From assembly GCA_902624275.1 (NCBI GenBank), contig CACNWW010000001.1, positions 347,212 through 411,211 of the forward strand: a stretch of DNA of 64,000 nucleotides, read 5' to 3'. The notes below the pieces were generated by a model. It did not search any database, was not told where the DNA came from, and was given only the letters and a program-made list of their open reading frames with translations. The DNA comes from an uncultured Fidelibacterota bacterium (GTDB taxonomy: Bacteria; Fidelibacterota; Marinisomatia; Marinisomatales; Marinisomataceae). Shown in pieces: positions 34,730 to 43,449 of the stretch. The stretch's first letter is position 1; every line of letters starts with the position of its first letter. Both the position numbers and the translations under genes were made by a program.

Positions 34730-35293
34730 TTATCTTACTTGTTTCACTTCGTCCCCATCAAACATAAAAATCTTTGAAGGATAGTTTTTTATTTTACCGT
34801 CATCAATTAACAAATCGATTTTATCACCAAATTTTTCTTCAATTTCATTCGGAGTATACAACGGTACCGAACCTGTTTTGTTGACACTCGTAGTGGTAAT
34901 TGGTTTTTGATATAGCCTCAAAACAGATTTTAAATAATTGTGTTTAGGAATTCTAAAACCTATTTTACCGTCTTTAGCAATTTTATCATTTAAAGATCCA
35001 GGATTATATGGTGCGATACAGGTACTACCATCTTTAAGAATTTCTTCTATCTTTAATAACATACTTTCATCAGCATTAATTTTATTTTTAATGATGTCAA
35101 AACTTCCTAGTGCAATACTCATTGGCTGTTTTCTCATTTTTATCAAATTTATTCTATCAATACCTTTATTATTATTTATGTCTGTGCCTAAACCATAAAT
35201 AGTGTCTGTTGGGTATGCAATTATTTGATTATTTCTTAATGCTTTCACAAATATTTCAAGCGAATTTGGATCGTCTATTTTTATCCTCTTCAT
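34730..35293 (-). CDS. tsaC: Threonylcarbamoyl-AMP synthase (TsaC/YrdC family)
   Basis: TsaC makes L-threonylcarbamoyladenylate, the precursor of t6A37 in tRNAs reading ANN codons. The 187-residue single-domain protein shows IAYPTDTIYGLGTDINN (family N-terminal block), NLIKMRKQPMSIAL, a CIAPYNPGSLNDKIAKDGKI-type segment and TTSVNKTGSVPLYTP near the C-terminus (TSAN-like, here TSVNKTG). It lacks the extra Sua5 domain. It overlaps the LpxL-type gene upstream by 4 nt. Confidence 0.9.
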   Translation of the reverse strand: MKRIKIDDPNSLEIFVKALRNNQIIAYPTDTIYGLGTDINNNKGIDRINLIKMRKQPMSIALGSFDIIKNKINADESMLLKIEEILKDGSTCIAPYNPGSLNDKIAKDGKIGFRIPKHNYLKSVLRLYQKPITTTSVNKTGSVPLYTPNEIEEKFGDKIDLLIDDGKIKNYPSKIFMFDGDEVKQVR

Positions 35294-36129
35294 ATATATT
35301 CTCTAACTGACTTCCATCTTTTGTGAAACCAAAAATATTGCTCAGGATTTTTGATAATCGTTTTTTCAATTTCTGATGTATATTGTTGAACAATATCGCT
35401 AATACTGCCAGAAGTGTCAATTTTTACAAATTCCACTTCGTATTCTTTACCTATTTTTGTAATGCTTGCGTAAATGATAGGACTCTTATTTCTTTTACTT
35501 AAGATAGCAGCACCAGAATGAGTTGATGAATCAATTTCAAAGAATTTAGATAAAACCCCTTTTTTCTTTGCATCTTGATCACTTAATAAAACTAAAATAT
35601 TATTTCTAACTAAAGAATGTTTTAATTGTTTGATATCTCCACCTTTATATAATTGACTGGCCATAAAATTTTCTCTTACTTCTTTAAAGAAAATATCTGC
35701 ACCATTATTATTTTGCCTGTAGGCAACACCTGTTAAAACATATCCTTCTTTATTTAATGCATAGAATAATTTATCAAAAGATCCGAAATGAGAACCAACA
35801 AGAATAACTCCTTTTTTTTTAGCATGTGCTGTAGCTAATACTTCTATGTTTTTAAATTTTATGTTTGAAAAGTTATAATATTTTGGAAATGATAAAAAAT
35901 CTAAAAATTCTTTACTAAAAAATTTATAGCATTCACGCATAGTATTTTGGTACCATTCTTCACTTTTTTTCTTAAAAGCAAAACGTAAATTGATTAATAC
36001 TACTCTTTTCCTCATTTTTAGTAAATGGAATAGTAGACTATAAATTATTTTATAGGTAATTTTATATGCAAATGTTGGAGCATTTCTTAAGTACGAAGAA
36101 AACACTTTTAAAAAAAAATACATCTCCAT
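35290..36129 (-). CDS. LpxL/HtrB-family lipid A acyltransferase
   Basis: Members add secondary acyl chains to Kdo-lipid A at the inner membrane. With the ATG at 36129 the protein has 279 residues. The HX4D catalytic motif is at 114-119 (GSHFGSFD), VLLSDQD-type sequence and DSSTHSGAAILSKRNKSPII (substrate pocket) follow, and PEQYFWFHKRWK close to the end is a hallmark of the family. A longer reading from 36186 would overlap nfeD and is less likely. The start lies only 22 bp from the divergent nfeD start. The target position (2' or 3') is not decidable. Confidence 0.9.
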   Translation of the reverse strand: MEMYFFLKVFSSYLRNAPTFAYKITYKIIYSLLFHLLKMRKRVVLINLRFAFKKKSEEWYQNTMRECYKFFSKEFLDFLSFPKYYNFSNIKFKNIEVLATAHAKKKGVILVGSHFGSFDKLFYALNKEGYVLTGVAYRQNNNGADIFFKEVRENFMASQLYKGGDIKQLKHSLVRNNILVLLSDQDAKKKGVLSKFFEIDSSTHSGAAILSKRNKSPIIYASITKIGKEYEVEFVKIDTSGSISDIVQQYTSEIEKTIIKNPEQYFWFHKRWKSVREYI

Positions 36130-36151
36130 AATGTAAATCTTTGAATTAGTA

Positions 36152-37357
36152 ATGAAAACAAAATTTAAGAACATATTAATCAGCATTATTTTTTTATTTT
36201 CTGCATTTATTTTTGCAGAACAAACAAGTAAGAAAGTATATGTTGTGCCTATTCAGGATGTAATTGACCTTGGAATTCCAGGATTGGTAACTCGTGCAAT
36301 TAACTTAGCTGAGACAGATAATGCTTCATTAATTATTTTTGATATTGATACTTTTGGTGGTCGTGTTGACGCAGCTACACAAATAAAAGATTCGATATCA
36401 TCTACTGAAATTGAGACAATTGCTTTCATAAATCGTAGAGCTATTTCTGCTGGATCTTTAATATCTCTTTCTTGCGATCAAATTTATATGACTGGGGGAG
36501 CGACGATTGGGGCCACTAGCGTTGTTGATATGTCGGGATCTAAGCAGTCTGAAAAATCTCAAAGTTATATGAGAGAAGAAATGGCTGCAACAGCAGAAAA
36601 ATCAGGCAAAAATCCCGATATTGCACGTGGAATGGTAGATGAAGAATTAAGTTTTGAATACTTAATTGTAGAAGGAGATACTCTCCAGGTAGATGATATT
36701 GAAGGAAGAAAAGAAGGAAAGCTAATTACTCTTACTACTGAACTAGCAGTGAAATATGGTATTGCTGATGGTAAAGGTGAGAGTATTGAAGAAGTGCTTT
36801 CATCATTACAAATAGAAGATTATGAAATTATAACTGTAGGTGAAAATTGGTCTGAAAATGTTGTTAGAATATTAACCAATCCCACAGTATCGTCATTGCT
36901 AACTACTTTCGGTACTATCGGAGTAATCTCTGAACTATATAGTGCGGGATGGGGTATAGGAGGAACGATTGGCATTATTTGTTTAACACTTGCCCTCGGC
37001 GCAGGGTATTTAACTCAATTAGCATCCTCAACGGATATTCTAATAATTTTATTGGGTCTTGTATTATTATTTGTTGAAGCTATTGCAATTCCTGGATTTG
37101 GAGTATTTGGTATAACAGGTATTATTGTGTTGTTTTACGGCTTGTACTTATTATTAATTCCCGACGTACCTGTAAGCCCAGAAATCTATTCTGAAGCATT
37201 AGATGGATTTTCATGGGCAATTGTCGTAGGTATTTTTGGCATTATTTTTATTTTAAGATTAATTGGTCAATCTGCTTTTTTTCAAAAATTAGTGAGCAGT
37301 GATTCCAACAAAACTACCTTAAAAAAGAATTTTAAAAACAGAAGTAAAGTTGAGTAG
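36152..37357 (+). CDS. nfeD: NfeD-family membrane-bound serine protease (ClpP class)
   Basis: A long-type NfeD protein (401 residues): signal peptide (about 1-22, ending FIFA), a ClpP-like protease domain (about 28-245) and a membrane region with four to five helices (about 245-385). FDIDTFGGRVDAATQIKDSI and NRRAISAGSLISLSCDQIYM fit the NfeD serine protease with the active Ser in SAGS, and GGATIGATSVVD follows. The C-terminal soluble NfeD OB domain is short or absent. nfeD-floA pairs are widespread and related to membrane quality control; floA follows here with a strong ribosome binding site. Confidence 0.92.
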   Translation: MKTKFKNILISIIFLFSAFIFAEQTSKKVYVVPIQDVIDLGIPGLVTRAINLAETDNASLIIFDIDTFGGRVDAATQIKDSISSTEIETIAFINRRAISAGSLISLSCDQIYMTGGATIGATSVVDMSGSKQSEKSQSYMREEMAATAEKSGKNPDIARGMVDEELSFEYLIVEGDTLQVDDIEGRKEGKLITLTTELAVKYGIADGKGESIEEVLSSLQIEDYEIITVGENWSENVVRILTNPTVSSLLTTFGTIGVISELYSAGWGIGGTIGIICLTLALGAGYLTQLASSTDILIILLGLVLLFVEAIAIPGFGVFGITGIIVLFYGLYLLLIPDVPVSPEIYSEALDGFSWAIVVGIFGIIFILRLIGQSAFFQKLVSSDSNKTTLKKNFKNRSKVE

Positions 37358-37417
37358 TTGTAATATATTAATTACTAAAGACTTAAATTTATTTATAAAA
37401 TATATAAAGGAGGAATA

Positions 37418-38389
37418 ATGGGACTATATGTTGCCATACCGTTAGTATTATTTATTTTATTACTATTATGGATTGTGCCGGTTGGTTTGTGGTTGCAAGC
37501 TATTTTTAGTATTGGAGGAGGAAGTGTAACAATTTTGGGTCTTGTTGGTATGAGATTTAGACGCGTACCCCCAGGAGTCATTGTAAATGGCTTAATTGCT
37601 GCAAGAAAAGCAGGTCTTGATAATATATCGACCAGTGATCTCGAAGTACATTACATGGCTGGTGGTAATGTTGACAAAGTTGTTGATGCATTAATTGCCG
37701 CTTCAAAAGCAGGAATTGAATTGACTTACTCAATTGCTACAGCAATTGATTTAGCAGGAAGAGATGTTTTATCTGCTGTTCAAACAAGCGTATATCCAAA
37801 AGTAATTGATGCTCCTATTGATGGGAAATTATCTGCGGTTGCTAAGGACGGAATTGAAGTAAGGGCAAGAGCTAGAGTTACCGTTAGAACCGATATACCA
37901 AATCTTGTTGGAGGTGCAACAGAAGATACGATTATTGCAAGAGTGGGTGAAGGTATTGTAAGCGCTATTGGTTCAAGAGAAACGTATGAAGCTGTTCTGG
38001 AAAATCCTGATTCAATATCAAGAACAGTACTTGAAAAAGGATTAAACAAGGGTACAGCCTTTGAAATTCTTTCTATTGATATAGCTGATATAGATGTTGG
38101 TAAAAACATAGGTGCACAATTACAAGCTGATCAGGCAGAAGCAGACCTTAGAGTTGCCCAAGCTAAAGCGGAAACTAGAAGAGCTATGGCTGTTGCATTA
38201 GAGCAAGAAATGAAAGCTAAGGTTGTTGAAGCAGAATCTGAAGTTCCTTTAGCTATGGCTGAAGCCTTTAAAAAAGGTAATCTTGGTGTGCTAGATTATT
38301 ATAAGCTAGACAATATTGCATCTGATACTAGTATGAGACAATCAATTGCTGGTGTCACAGATGACAAAAAAGACGAATCTGAGGATTAA
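37418..38389 (+). CDS. floA: Flotillin-like protein FloA (SPFH domain)
   Basis: FloA forms membrane microdomain scaffolds. The 323-residue protein has an N-terminal membrane-inserting hydrophobic region (about residues 2-45), an SPFH domain (about 60-215, [21 protein letters not shown] and [23 protein letters not shown]) and a C-terminal helical flotillin region rich in Ala/Glu (about 230-300, [20 protein letters not shown]). The start codon follows AAAGGAGGAATA, one of the strongest ribosome binding sites in the window. The partner nfeD is directly upstream. Confidence 0.95.
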   Translation: MGLYVAIPLVLFILLLLWIVPVGLWLQAIFSIGGGSVTILGLVGMRFRRVPPGVIVNGLIAARKAGLDNISTSDLEVHYMAGGNVDKVVDALIAASKAGIELTYSIATAIDLAGRDVLSAVQTSVYPKVIDAPIDGKLSAVAKDGIEVRARARVTVRTDIPNLVGGATEDTIIARVGEGIVSAIGSRETYEAVLENPDSISRTVLEKGLNKGTAFEILSIDIADIDVGKNIGAQLQADQAEADLRVAQAKAETRRAMAVALEQEMKAKVVEAESEVPLAMAEAFKKGNLGVLDYYKLDNIASDTSMRQSIAGVTDDKKDESED

Positions 38390-38391
38390 CT

Positions 38392-38907
38392 TTGGAAGAG
38401 TTAATATATTGGGGAATAATTTTCCTATTTTATCTATTTTCTGCCTACAGAAGTAGGCAGAAAAAGGTAGAAGCTGAAGAATTTCAAGTTCCAGAACCAT
38501 TACCGCAAAAAGAAAATAAAACCTCAAAAACAGATTTTAATATTTTTGAATTTTTAGATGAAGCAATGGAAAAATCTGCAGTAGAACTAGATGATAATGT
38601 GACTCCAGATTTTGTTGAAACATCAGAAGATGACTCGATTATTTCAAATCAGTTAAAACAATCAATCCAATCTAACTATGCTCAGGTAGATGATTTCAAT
38701 AATATTAATGGAAAGGATTCTAACAGTGCTCATAATATAAAAGATAAGCATTTAAATCATTTACAATCTCGTATCACAACAAAGCAGATTTCAAGTCATT
38801 CTGAACAAAAATTATTAATATTACAACAAAAGTTGAAAAATAAACCAACTAAATTAGCAATCGTAATGCAGGCAATTTTTGACCCACCTAAATCACAGGG
38901 GGTATAG
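38392..38907 (+). CDS. Membrane-anchored unknown protein behind floA
   Basis: A 171-residue protein starting at TTG (38392), with GAGG 7 bases upstream. One N-terminal helix (about residues 4-20) is followed by a basic RSRQKK stop-transfer sequence. A long polar linker rich in Asp, Ser, Asn and Gln (about 25-150) is probably disordered and cytoplasmic. The last residues read TKLAIVMQAIFDPPKS; similar A-I-(L/V)-x-x-I-(F/L)-x-P-P tails occur, as I recall, at the ends of small proteins in many bacteria and may be a docking motif. Position suggests a partner of the FloA-NfeD system. No named family recognised. Confidence 0.7.
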   Translation: MEELIYWGIIFLFYLFSAYRSRQKKVEAEEFQVPEPLPQKENKTSKTDFNIFEFLDEAMEKSAVELDDNVTPDFVETSEDDSIISNQLKQSIQSNYAQVDDFNNINGKDSNSAHNIKDKHLNHLQSRITTKQISSHSEQKLLILQQKLKNKPTKLAIVMQAIFDPPKSQGV

Positions 38908-39459
38908 ATGAAGCTTTTAATTATGGGACCACCAGGAGCAGGTAAGGGAACCCAAGCAAAAATTTTAGCAAAGAAATTTAACTTGGTCCATTTATCAACA
39001 GGTGATATTCTTAGAAAAGAGATTGATAAAGGATCAAAAGTTGGGCTTAAAGCTCAAACATTTATGGATGCTGGTAATCTTGTTCCAGATGAAGTTTTGT
39101 TAGAAATGATGCAATCAACCTTGACTGAATTACAAGATTCAGGAGTTATTCTTGATGGTTTTCCTAGAACAATTCCTCAAGCCACTGGGTTATCAAAAAT
39201 TTTTCAATCCCTCAACCAAGCTATTGACAATATCATCAATATCGAAGTTGATAAAGATGTTCTAATCAGAAGATTAGTTGAAAGAGCAAAAAAATCAGGA
39301 AGAGCAGATGATACAGAAGAAGTGATTGTTAATCGTCAGAATGTATATTTAGAGCTCACAGCACCTCTTATTGAATTTTACCAAAGCAATATAATTAATA
39401 TTGACGGCGATGGATCTATAGATCAAGTGACTGAAAGAATTTTAAAACGTATTTCATAA
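38908..39459 (+). CDS. adk: Adenylate kinase, short LID form
   Basis: Adk interconverts AMP, ADP and ATP. The 183-residue protein has P-loop GPPGAGKGTQAKI (residues 7-19), AMP-binding HLSTGDILRKEI and LDGFPRTIPQA, and a RLVERAKKSGRADDTEEVIVNR region. The LID is the short type: no zinc cysteines and no inserted domain, as in many 180-190-residue bacterial enzymes. It starts directly after the unknown gene and overlaps coaE by one base. Confidence 0.95.
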   Translation: MKLLIMGPPGAGKGTQAKILAKKFNLVHLSTGDILRKEIDKGSKVGLKAQTFMDAGNLVPDEVLLEMMQSTLTELQDSGVILDGFPRTIPQATGLSKIFQSLNQAIDNIINIEVDKDVLIRRLVERAKKSGRADDTEEVIVNRQNVYLELTAPLIEFYQSNIINIDGDGSIDQVTERILKRIS

Positions 39460-40043
39460 TGAAAATAGTTGGAATTACTGGTGGTATAGCATCAGGAAAA
39501 AGCATAGTATCATCATATTTAAAAGATAATTATAAGGCATACATTTTTGATGCGGATAAAGAAGCAAAAGAACTATTACAATCATCTTTTGTAAAAGATA
39601 AAATTCATAAAACGTTTCCAAACCTAAAGGACTTCTCTACAACATCTATCGCCCAGGAGGCATTTAAAAACTCAAAATCGCAGGGGAAAATAAATAATAT
39701 TATCCATCCTATTATAAGCGATTTAATATTAGAAAGAATTAATGAAAAAAAAGATTTACATAATCTTTTTGTTATAGATGCCGCATTGATTATTGAATCA
39801 GGATTATTTGAACAAAACCAAAAGATTGATGCAAAACTAATTTTAATTACAGCTGATGCAGAATTAAGATTAGAGCGAGCACTTCATAGAGCTGATTTAG
39901 ATCAAGAAACAATAAAAGATAGAATGCGTTTACAAATGAATGATGACGAAAAAATTAAATATTCAGATTACGTTATAGAAAATAATTCATCAAAATTAGA
40001 TCTTTATAGGAAAACAGACCAAATTATAAAAAAAATAATATGA
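39459..40043 (+). CDS. coaE: Dephospho-CoA kinase CoaE
   Basis: CoaE phosphorylates dephospho-CoA, the last step of CoA synthesis. The 194-residue protein has P-loop GITGGIASGKSIVS (residues 5-18), AYIFDADKEAKELL with the family Asp, IIHPIISDLIL, VIDAALIIESGL and RLERALHRADLDQETIKDRM in the LID region. Its stop overlaps the start of the esterase gene by 4 nt. Confidence 0.94.
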   Translation: MKIVGITGGIASGKSIVSSYLKDNYKAYIFDADKEAKELLQSSFVKDKIHKTFPNLKDFSTTSIAQEAFKNSKSQGKINNIIHPIISDLILERINEKKDLHNLFVIDAALIIESGLFEQNQKIDAKLILITADAELRLERALHRADLDQETIKDRMRLQMNDDEKIKYSDYVIENNSSKLDLYRKTDQIIKKII

Positions 40044-41035
40044 ATAATTTTTTAAAAATATTTTTTACTACCTTATTTATTGTTCATTGTTCTTCAGACG
40101 CCAGCTCTGAAAATATCCTCACTTATAATTTAGAAAGTGATATTAATGAAGCGTCTAATGGAAGTAGCAATGAAACAACCTCTGATGATGGTAGTAATGA
40201 AACAACTTCCGGCTTGTCTTTAGAATTAATGTTTTCTTATGATAATCAAACATCTTCTTATTCAACTTTATTTGAAAATTATTCTAGAAGTTTGATAATT
40301 CATACACCTCCAAGCTTTGATTATTTAAGCGAATCGCTTCCATTATTATTCGTTTTACATGGATATACCAGTAGAGCAAGCTACATTAGACAGTATTCTG
40401 GTTTTGACCAGATTGCTGATGAAGAACGATTTATTGTTGTGTATGTTCAAGGAATTACTGATTCTTATGGGAATACTGGATGGAATGTAGATTTGATACC
40501 AAGTTTTTCAGAGGTGAACGATGTATCATTTTTTGAAGCCTTAATTGAATACTTTAGTTTAATTTACAATATTGATAAAAGTAAGATTTATTCATCAGGT
40601 ATGTCTTTAGGCGGATTTATGAGCTATCGTTTAGCTTGCGAATTAGATGAAATTAATAGTATTGGCTCTGTTACAGGTTCAATGTCAGGATACTACCAAT
40701 GTAATCCTCCAAAAAAAACCTCAGTTATCCAATTTCATGGGATAAACGACGCTACTGTTCCTTATGATGGTAATGCATGGAGTAACGGAGTAATCGAGGT
40801 GCATAACTTTTGGAAAAATCATAATCAATGCCAATCACAGACTGAAAACACATTAGCAGATTTTAATGGAGATAATGAGTTTACTACTCATTTGATTTCA
40901 ACTAATTGCGATGAAAATAAGAATGTTGAACTTTATTCTTTGGAGGGCGAAGGGCATACTTGGTGGAAAAAATCATGGGGGCATGACATTAATACTTCTG
41001 AATTAATTTGGCAGTTTTTTCAAGATCAACAATGA
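40040..41035 (+). CDS. Secreted or lipid-anchored esterase of the PHB depolymerase/LpqC family
   Basis: A 331-residue alpha/beta hydrolase. The N-terminus is a signal sequence with a possible lipobox (IVHC, Cys17), then a Ser/Asn/Thr-rich linker (about 35-60) built from a repeated GSNETTS unit. The catalytic triad is visible: GMSLGG with Ser189, NDATVPYDG with Asp237, and GEGHTWW with His306, plus the oxyanion-hole HGYTS region. Relatives cleave polyhydroxybutyrate, feruloyl or acetyl esters; the substrate here is open. The gene overlaps coaE and the AlkA-type glycosylase, an unlikely functional set. Confidence 0.85.
   Translation: MNNFLKIFFTTLFIVHCSSDASSENILTYNLESDINEASNGSSNETTSDDGSNETTSGLSLELMFSYDNQTSSYSTLFENYSRSLIIHTPPSFDYLSESLPLLFVLHGYTSRASYIRQYSGFDQIADEERFIVVYVQGITDSYGNTGWNVDLIPSFSEVNDVSFFEALIEYFSLIYNIDKSKIYSSGMSLGGFMSYRLACELDEINSIGSVTGSMSGYYQCNPPKKTSVIQFHGINDATVPYDGNAWSNGVIEVHNFWKNHNQCQSQTENTLADFNGDNEFTTHLISTNCDENKNVELYSLEGEGHTWWKKSWGHDINTSELIWQFFQDQQ
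40164..40209 (+). repeat. Two-copy 27-bp repeat in the esterase linker
   Basis: GTAGCAATGAAACAACCTC (40164-40182) recurs as GTAGTAATGAAACAACTTC (40191-40209), 17 of 19 bases identical, in register with the coding frame. It encodes the repeated SNETTS unit of the linker after the lipobox and may vary in copy number between strains. Confidence 0.55.
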
Positions 41036-41616
41036 TTAGTCAAAAACATATTGATTATTTATCAAAAGTAGACAATACATTAAAGAAAATAATCAATAAA
41101 AATTCAACCCCTAAAATGTCAAATTCAAATGACTATGTATTAGATTTATATAAATATATCATTTTTCAACAAATATCTACTAAAGCTGGAATTAGTATTT
41201 ATAATCGTTTTATACAATACTATAATGAAAACAAAAACAATATCTCCTCTTGGAGCGAAAAGGAATGGAAAAGCATTGGATTATCAAATCAGAAAAAAAA
41301 TTATATTGAAAATATTTTTACATTAAAAAATGAAATATATGATCTAAAAAAAGTGAATGATATAAGTAAAATCTATAAAGAGCTTATTCAAATAAAAGGA
41401 GTTGGCAAATGGACAATTGATATGTTTTTAATTTTTTCGAAGAATAATCTTGATATTTTTCCGGAGGGAGATTTGGCGTTAATTAACGTTATTAAAAAGA
41501 AGTATCAAGTTAATTCTATGGATCAAATTCTTGAAATAGCTAATAAGTGGTCTCCTTATAAAACTATTGCTACTTTATATTTATGGGAATCCTTGGGAGA
41601 TGACTTCCCTAATTAA
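41032..41616 (+). CDS. AlkA-type DNA-3-methyladenine glycosylase (HhH-GPD)
   Basis: A 194-residue base excision repair glycosylase. The helix-hairpin-helix IKGVGKWTIDMFLIFS is followed by the catalytic Asp in FPEGDLAL, as in AlkA-like enzymes. LYKYIIFQQISTKAGISIYNRF is the N-terminal helical block. There is no C-terminal iron-sulfur loop and no N-terminal AlkA beta domain, so it is the short form. I chose the ATG at 41032, which overlaps the esterase stop (ATGA); an in-frame ATG at 41008 lies inside the esterase gene. It overlaps the convergent second esterase by 8 nt. Confidence 0.88.
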   Translation: MISQKHIDYLSKVDNTLKKIINKNSTPKMSNSNDYVLDLYKYIIFQQISTKAGISIYNRFIQYYNENKNNISSWSEKEWKSIGLSNQKKNYIENIFTLKNEIYDLKKVNDISKIYKELIQIKGVGKWTIDMFLIFSKNNLDIFPEGDLALINVIKKKYQVNSMDQILEIANKWSPYKTIATLYLWESLGDDFPN

Positions 41617-42511
41617 AGTCTGATAATTTATATTTTAGAAAAAAATCTATCAATTCTTTGCTAGAATCTAACTCATGGTTATTCTTTCCAAATAATAATT
41701 TTTGATAAAGTAAATCAAAAGTAGGAGAACCTATCCAAACATGTCCGCCATTTAATACTTTCAAATGAATCACTTTTGTATCAGAGCTATCTTTATAAAA
41801 AGTATATTTTTCAACGGTTGTCCGATCTTTTTTATAAGTATCCTCTATGTTTTCAACTACTAACTTGTCTAGTTGATTGTGTTTAGCCCAAAAGTTGACT
41901 GATTCTATTGTACTTAAATAATATCCATTATAGCCATTATATTTTTCCAATTTATCTTTGGTGCCATGAATATGAATTAAAGGAATTTCTCTTTTAATAT
42001 TACACGATCTTCCTTCGTTAATAATAAAATTACCTCCAACAGATCCAAATGCAGCTATTTTGTTTGATAGACCACACATAAGCTCATAAGAGAATTCTCC
42101 ACCATTGGAAAACCCACAAACATATATACGATTTGAGTCAATATTATATTTTGAAGTCATTGAATCAATGAGTGCATTTACAAAACCAATATCATTTTCT
42201 TTATTCTTAAATTTTTCAGCTTTGAGACCAACATTCCATGATTTATTAATGCCTTCAGGATAAATTACTCCGACCCCATTCAAGTGGGCATAATTATCCA
42301 TTTGTGAAAATTCTTGTTGTTCAATTGCATGACTTGAAAAACCATGAAAATTGATAATTATTGGGATAGGTTTTGATGTATCTTTAGGTAATGAAACATA
42401 GTATTCCCTTATTTTTTTATCAAAATTAATTATTTCTTTTTTAAGAGCTGTTTTGTCTTTAGCCCCACCTAATAGAAAAAACGCAATAAAAAGTATGAAG
42501 ATTTTATTCAT
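41609..42511 (-). CDS. Second secreted esterase of the PHB depolymerase/LpqC family
   Basis: A 300-residue alpha/beta hydrolase with an N-terminal signal peptide (about 1-18, FILFIAFFLLGGA). Triad residues are Ser135 in GFSNGG, Asp186 in HGTKDKLEKYNG and His257 in NGGHVW. Oxyanion-hole region HGFSSH at 56-61. It shares the fold and motif layout of the esterase at 40.0 kb, including a W-H/N-Q segment after the Asp, but is clearly divergent, so the pair is an old paralogue set or two independent acquisitions. It lies 2 bp downstream of the DDAH-like gene. Substrate unknown. Confidence 0.83.
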   Translation of the reverse strand: MNKIFILFIAFFLLGGAKDKTALKKEIINFDKKIREYYVSLPKDTSKPIPIIINFHGFSSHAIEQQEFSQMDNYAHLNGVGVIYPEGINKSWNVGLKAEKFKNKENDIGFVNALIDSMTSKYNIDSNRIYVCGFSNGGEFSYELMCGLSNKIAAFGSVGGNFIINEGRSCNIKREIPLIHIHGTKDKLEKYNGYNGYYLSTIESVNFWAKHNQLDKLVVENIEDTYKKDRTTVEKYTFYKDSSDTKVIHLKVLNGGHVWIGSPTFDLLYQKLLFGKNNHELDSSKELIDFFLKYKLSDFN

Positions 42512-42513
42512 AA

Positions 42514-43398
42514 CTAAAATAGTTCATTGGTGAGACAATGAACAGAACCTCCGCTTAAGTTAAACTGAGACACGTTAGTAGAATCAAAAATTATGTTATT
42601 TGATAAAGCAAAATCTGATATTTGCTTTTGATTTAAGTTTTTACTTCCAATGAAAAGTCCTGGAATAGTAAGGCCATTCATTGCTGTTCTAAATCTTAAT
42701 GATGAATTGATATCTTTATGTTCAATCTCAATTAGCTCCCATTGATTTAATCTAGAAATGTTTCTTAGATCATTTATTTCACTATTACTGAATACTTCTC
42801 TTGCACATATTAGTCCAATGCAATCATAATCTTTATTAAAAATAGGAGAAATTGAAGTATCTAAATGATATCCTTTTGAATTTATAATGTAAAGTTTAGA
42901 CACTTTCAGCTTTTCCGCCATTTGCTCTGCACCTCTAAGGTTGTTTCTGCATTGACCAGCTAATAGAATATTTTCTTTTGGGAGATAAAAGAATTCTCCC
43001 CCCTCAGCTATACAATTCTGATCGAGAAATGAAACCTTGTATTGTAAATTATTCAAAGTAGAAATAACAAAATCTCCTTCCTGCATTCTTTCAGAAAGCT
43101 TCATATTACACATTACAATATCTTTGTTCTTATTGCAGAGAAAATGATCACGCATAAAAACAAAGTCATATTTCTTGTTTGTTTCAAGTTCAGGTTCAAA
43201 GGGAATAATTACTGTATCAAGCGAATATTTCTGAAGTATTTCAATTAAGTTTTCATGTTCTTTTTTTAATAATTCTTGATTAGGTATTGCACCATTACTC
43301 ATCATATCGTTGTCGTGATATGCTACTATTCCATTTTTCCACCAGCCATTTTTTGGAAGAGTGCTAACAGCAATTGTAATGTTTTTCAAGTCATTCAT
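42514..43398 (-). CDS. DDAH/arginine deiminase-like guanidino-modifying enzyme
   Basis: A 294-residue protein of the amidinotransferase/dimethylargininase superfamily. Superfamily residues are all present: FMRDHF (Arg83-Asp84), AEGGEF around Glu132, GYHLDT with the catalytic His178, and GGSVHCLT near the C-terminus with the nucleophile Cys288. Such enzymes hydrolyse methylarginines or arginine to citrulline plus an amine. No other arginine-metabolism gene is adjacent; the esterase gene follows after 2 bases. The family is convincing; the substrate (dimethylarginine, arginine or other) is not determined. Confidence 0.85.
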   Translation of the reverse strand: MNDLKNITIAVSTLPKNGWWKNGIVAYHDNDMMSNGAIPNQELLKKEHENLIEILQKYSLDTVIIPFEPELETNKKYDFVFMRDHFLCNKNKDIVMCNMKLSERMQEGDFVISTLNNLQYKVSFLDQNCIAEGGEFFYLPKENILLAGQCRNNLRGAEQMAEKLKVSKLYIINSKGYHLDTSISPIFNKDYDCIGLICAREVFSNSEINDLRNISRLNQWELIEIEHKDINSSLRFRTAMNGLTIPGLFIGSKNLNQKQISDFALSNNIIFDSTNVSQFNLSGGSVHCLTNELF

Positions 43399-43449
43399 TT
43401 TTAAAAACTTACAATTTTTAAATTAACTTTATAAGATTAAATTATATCC

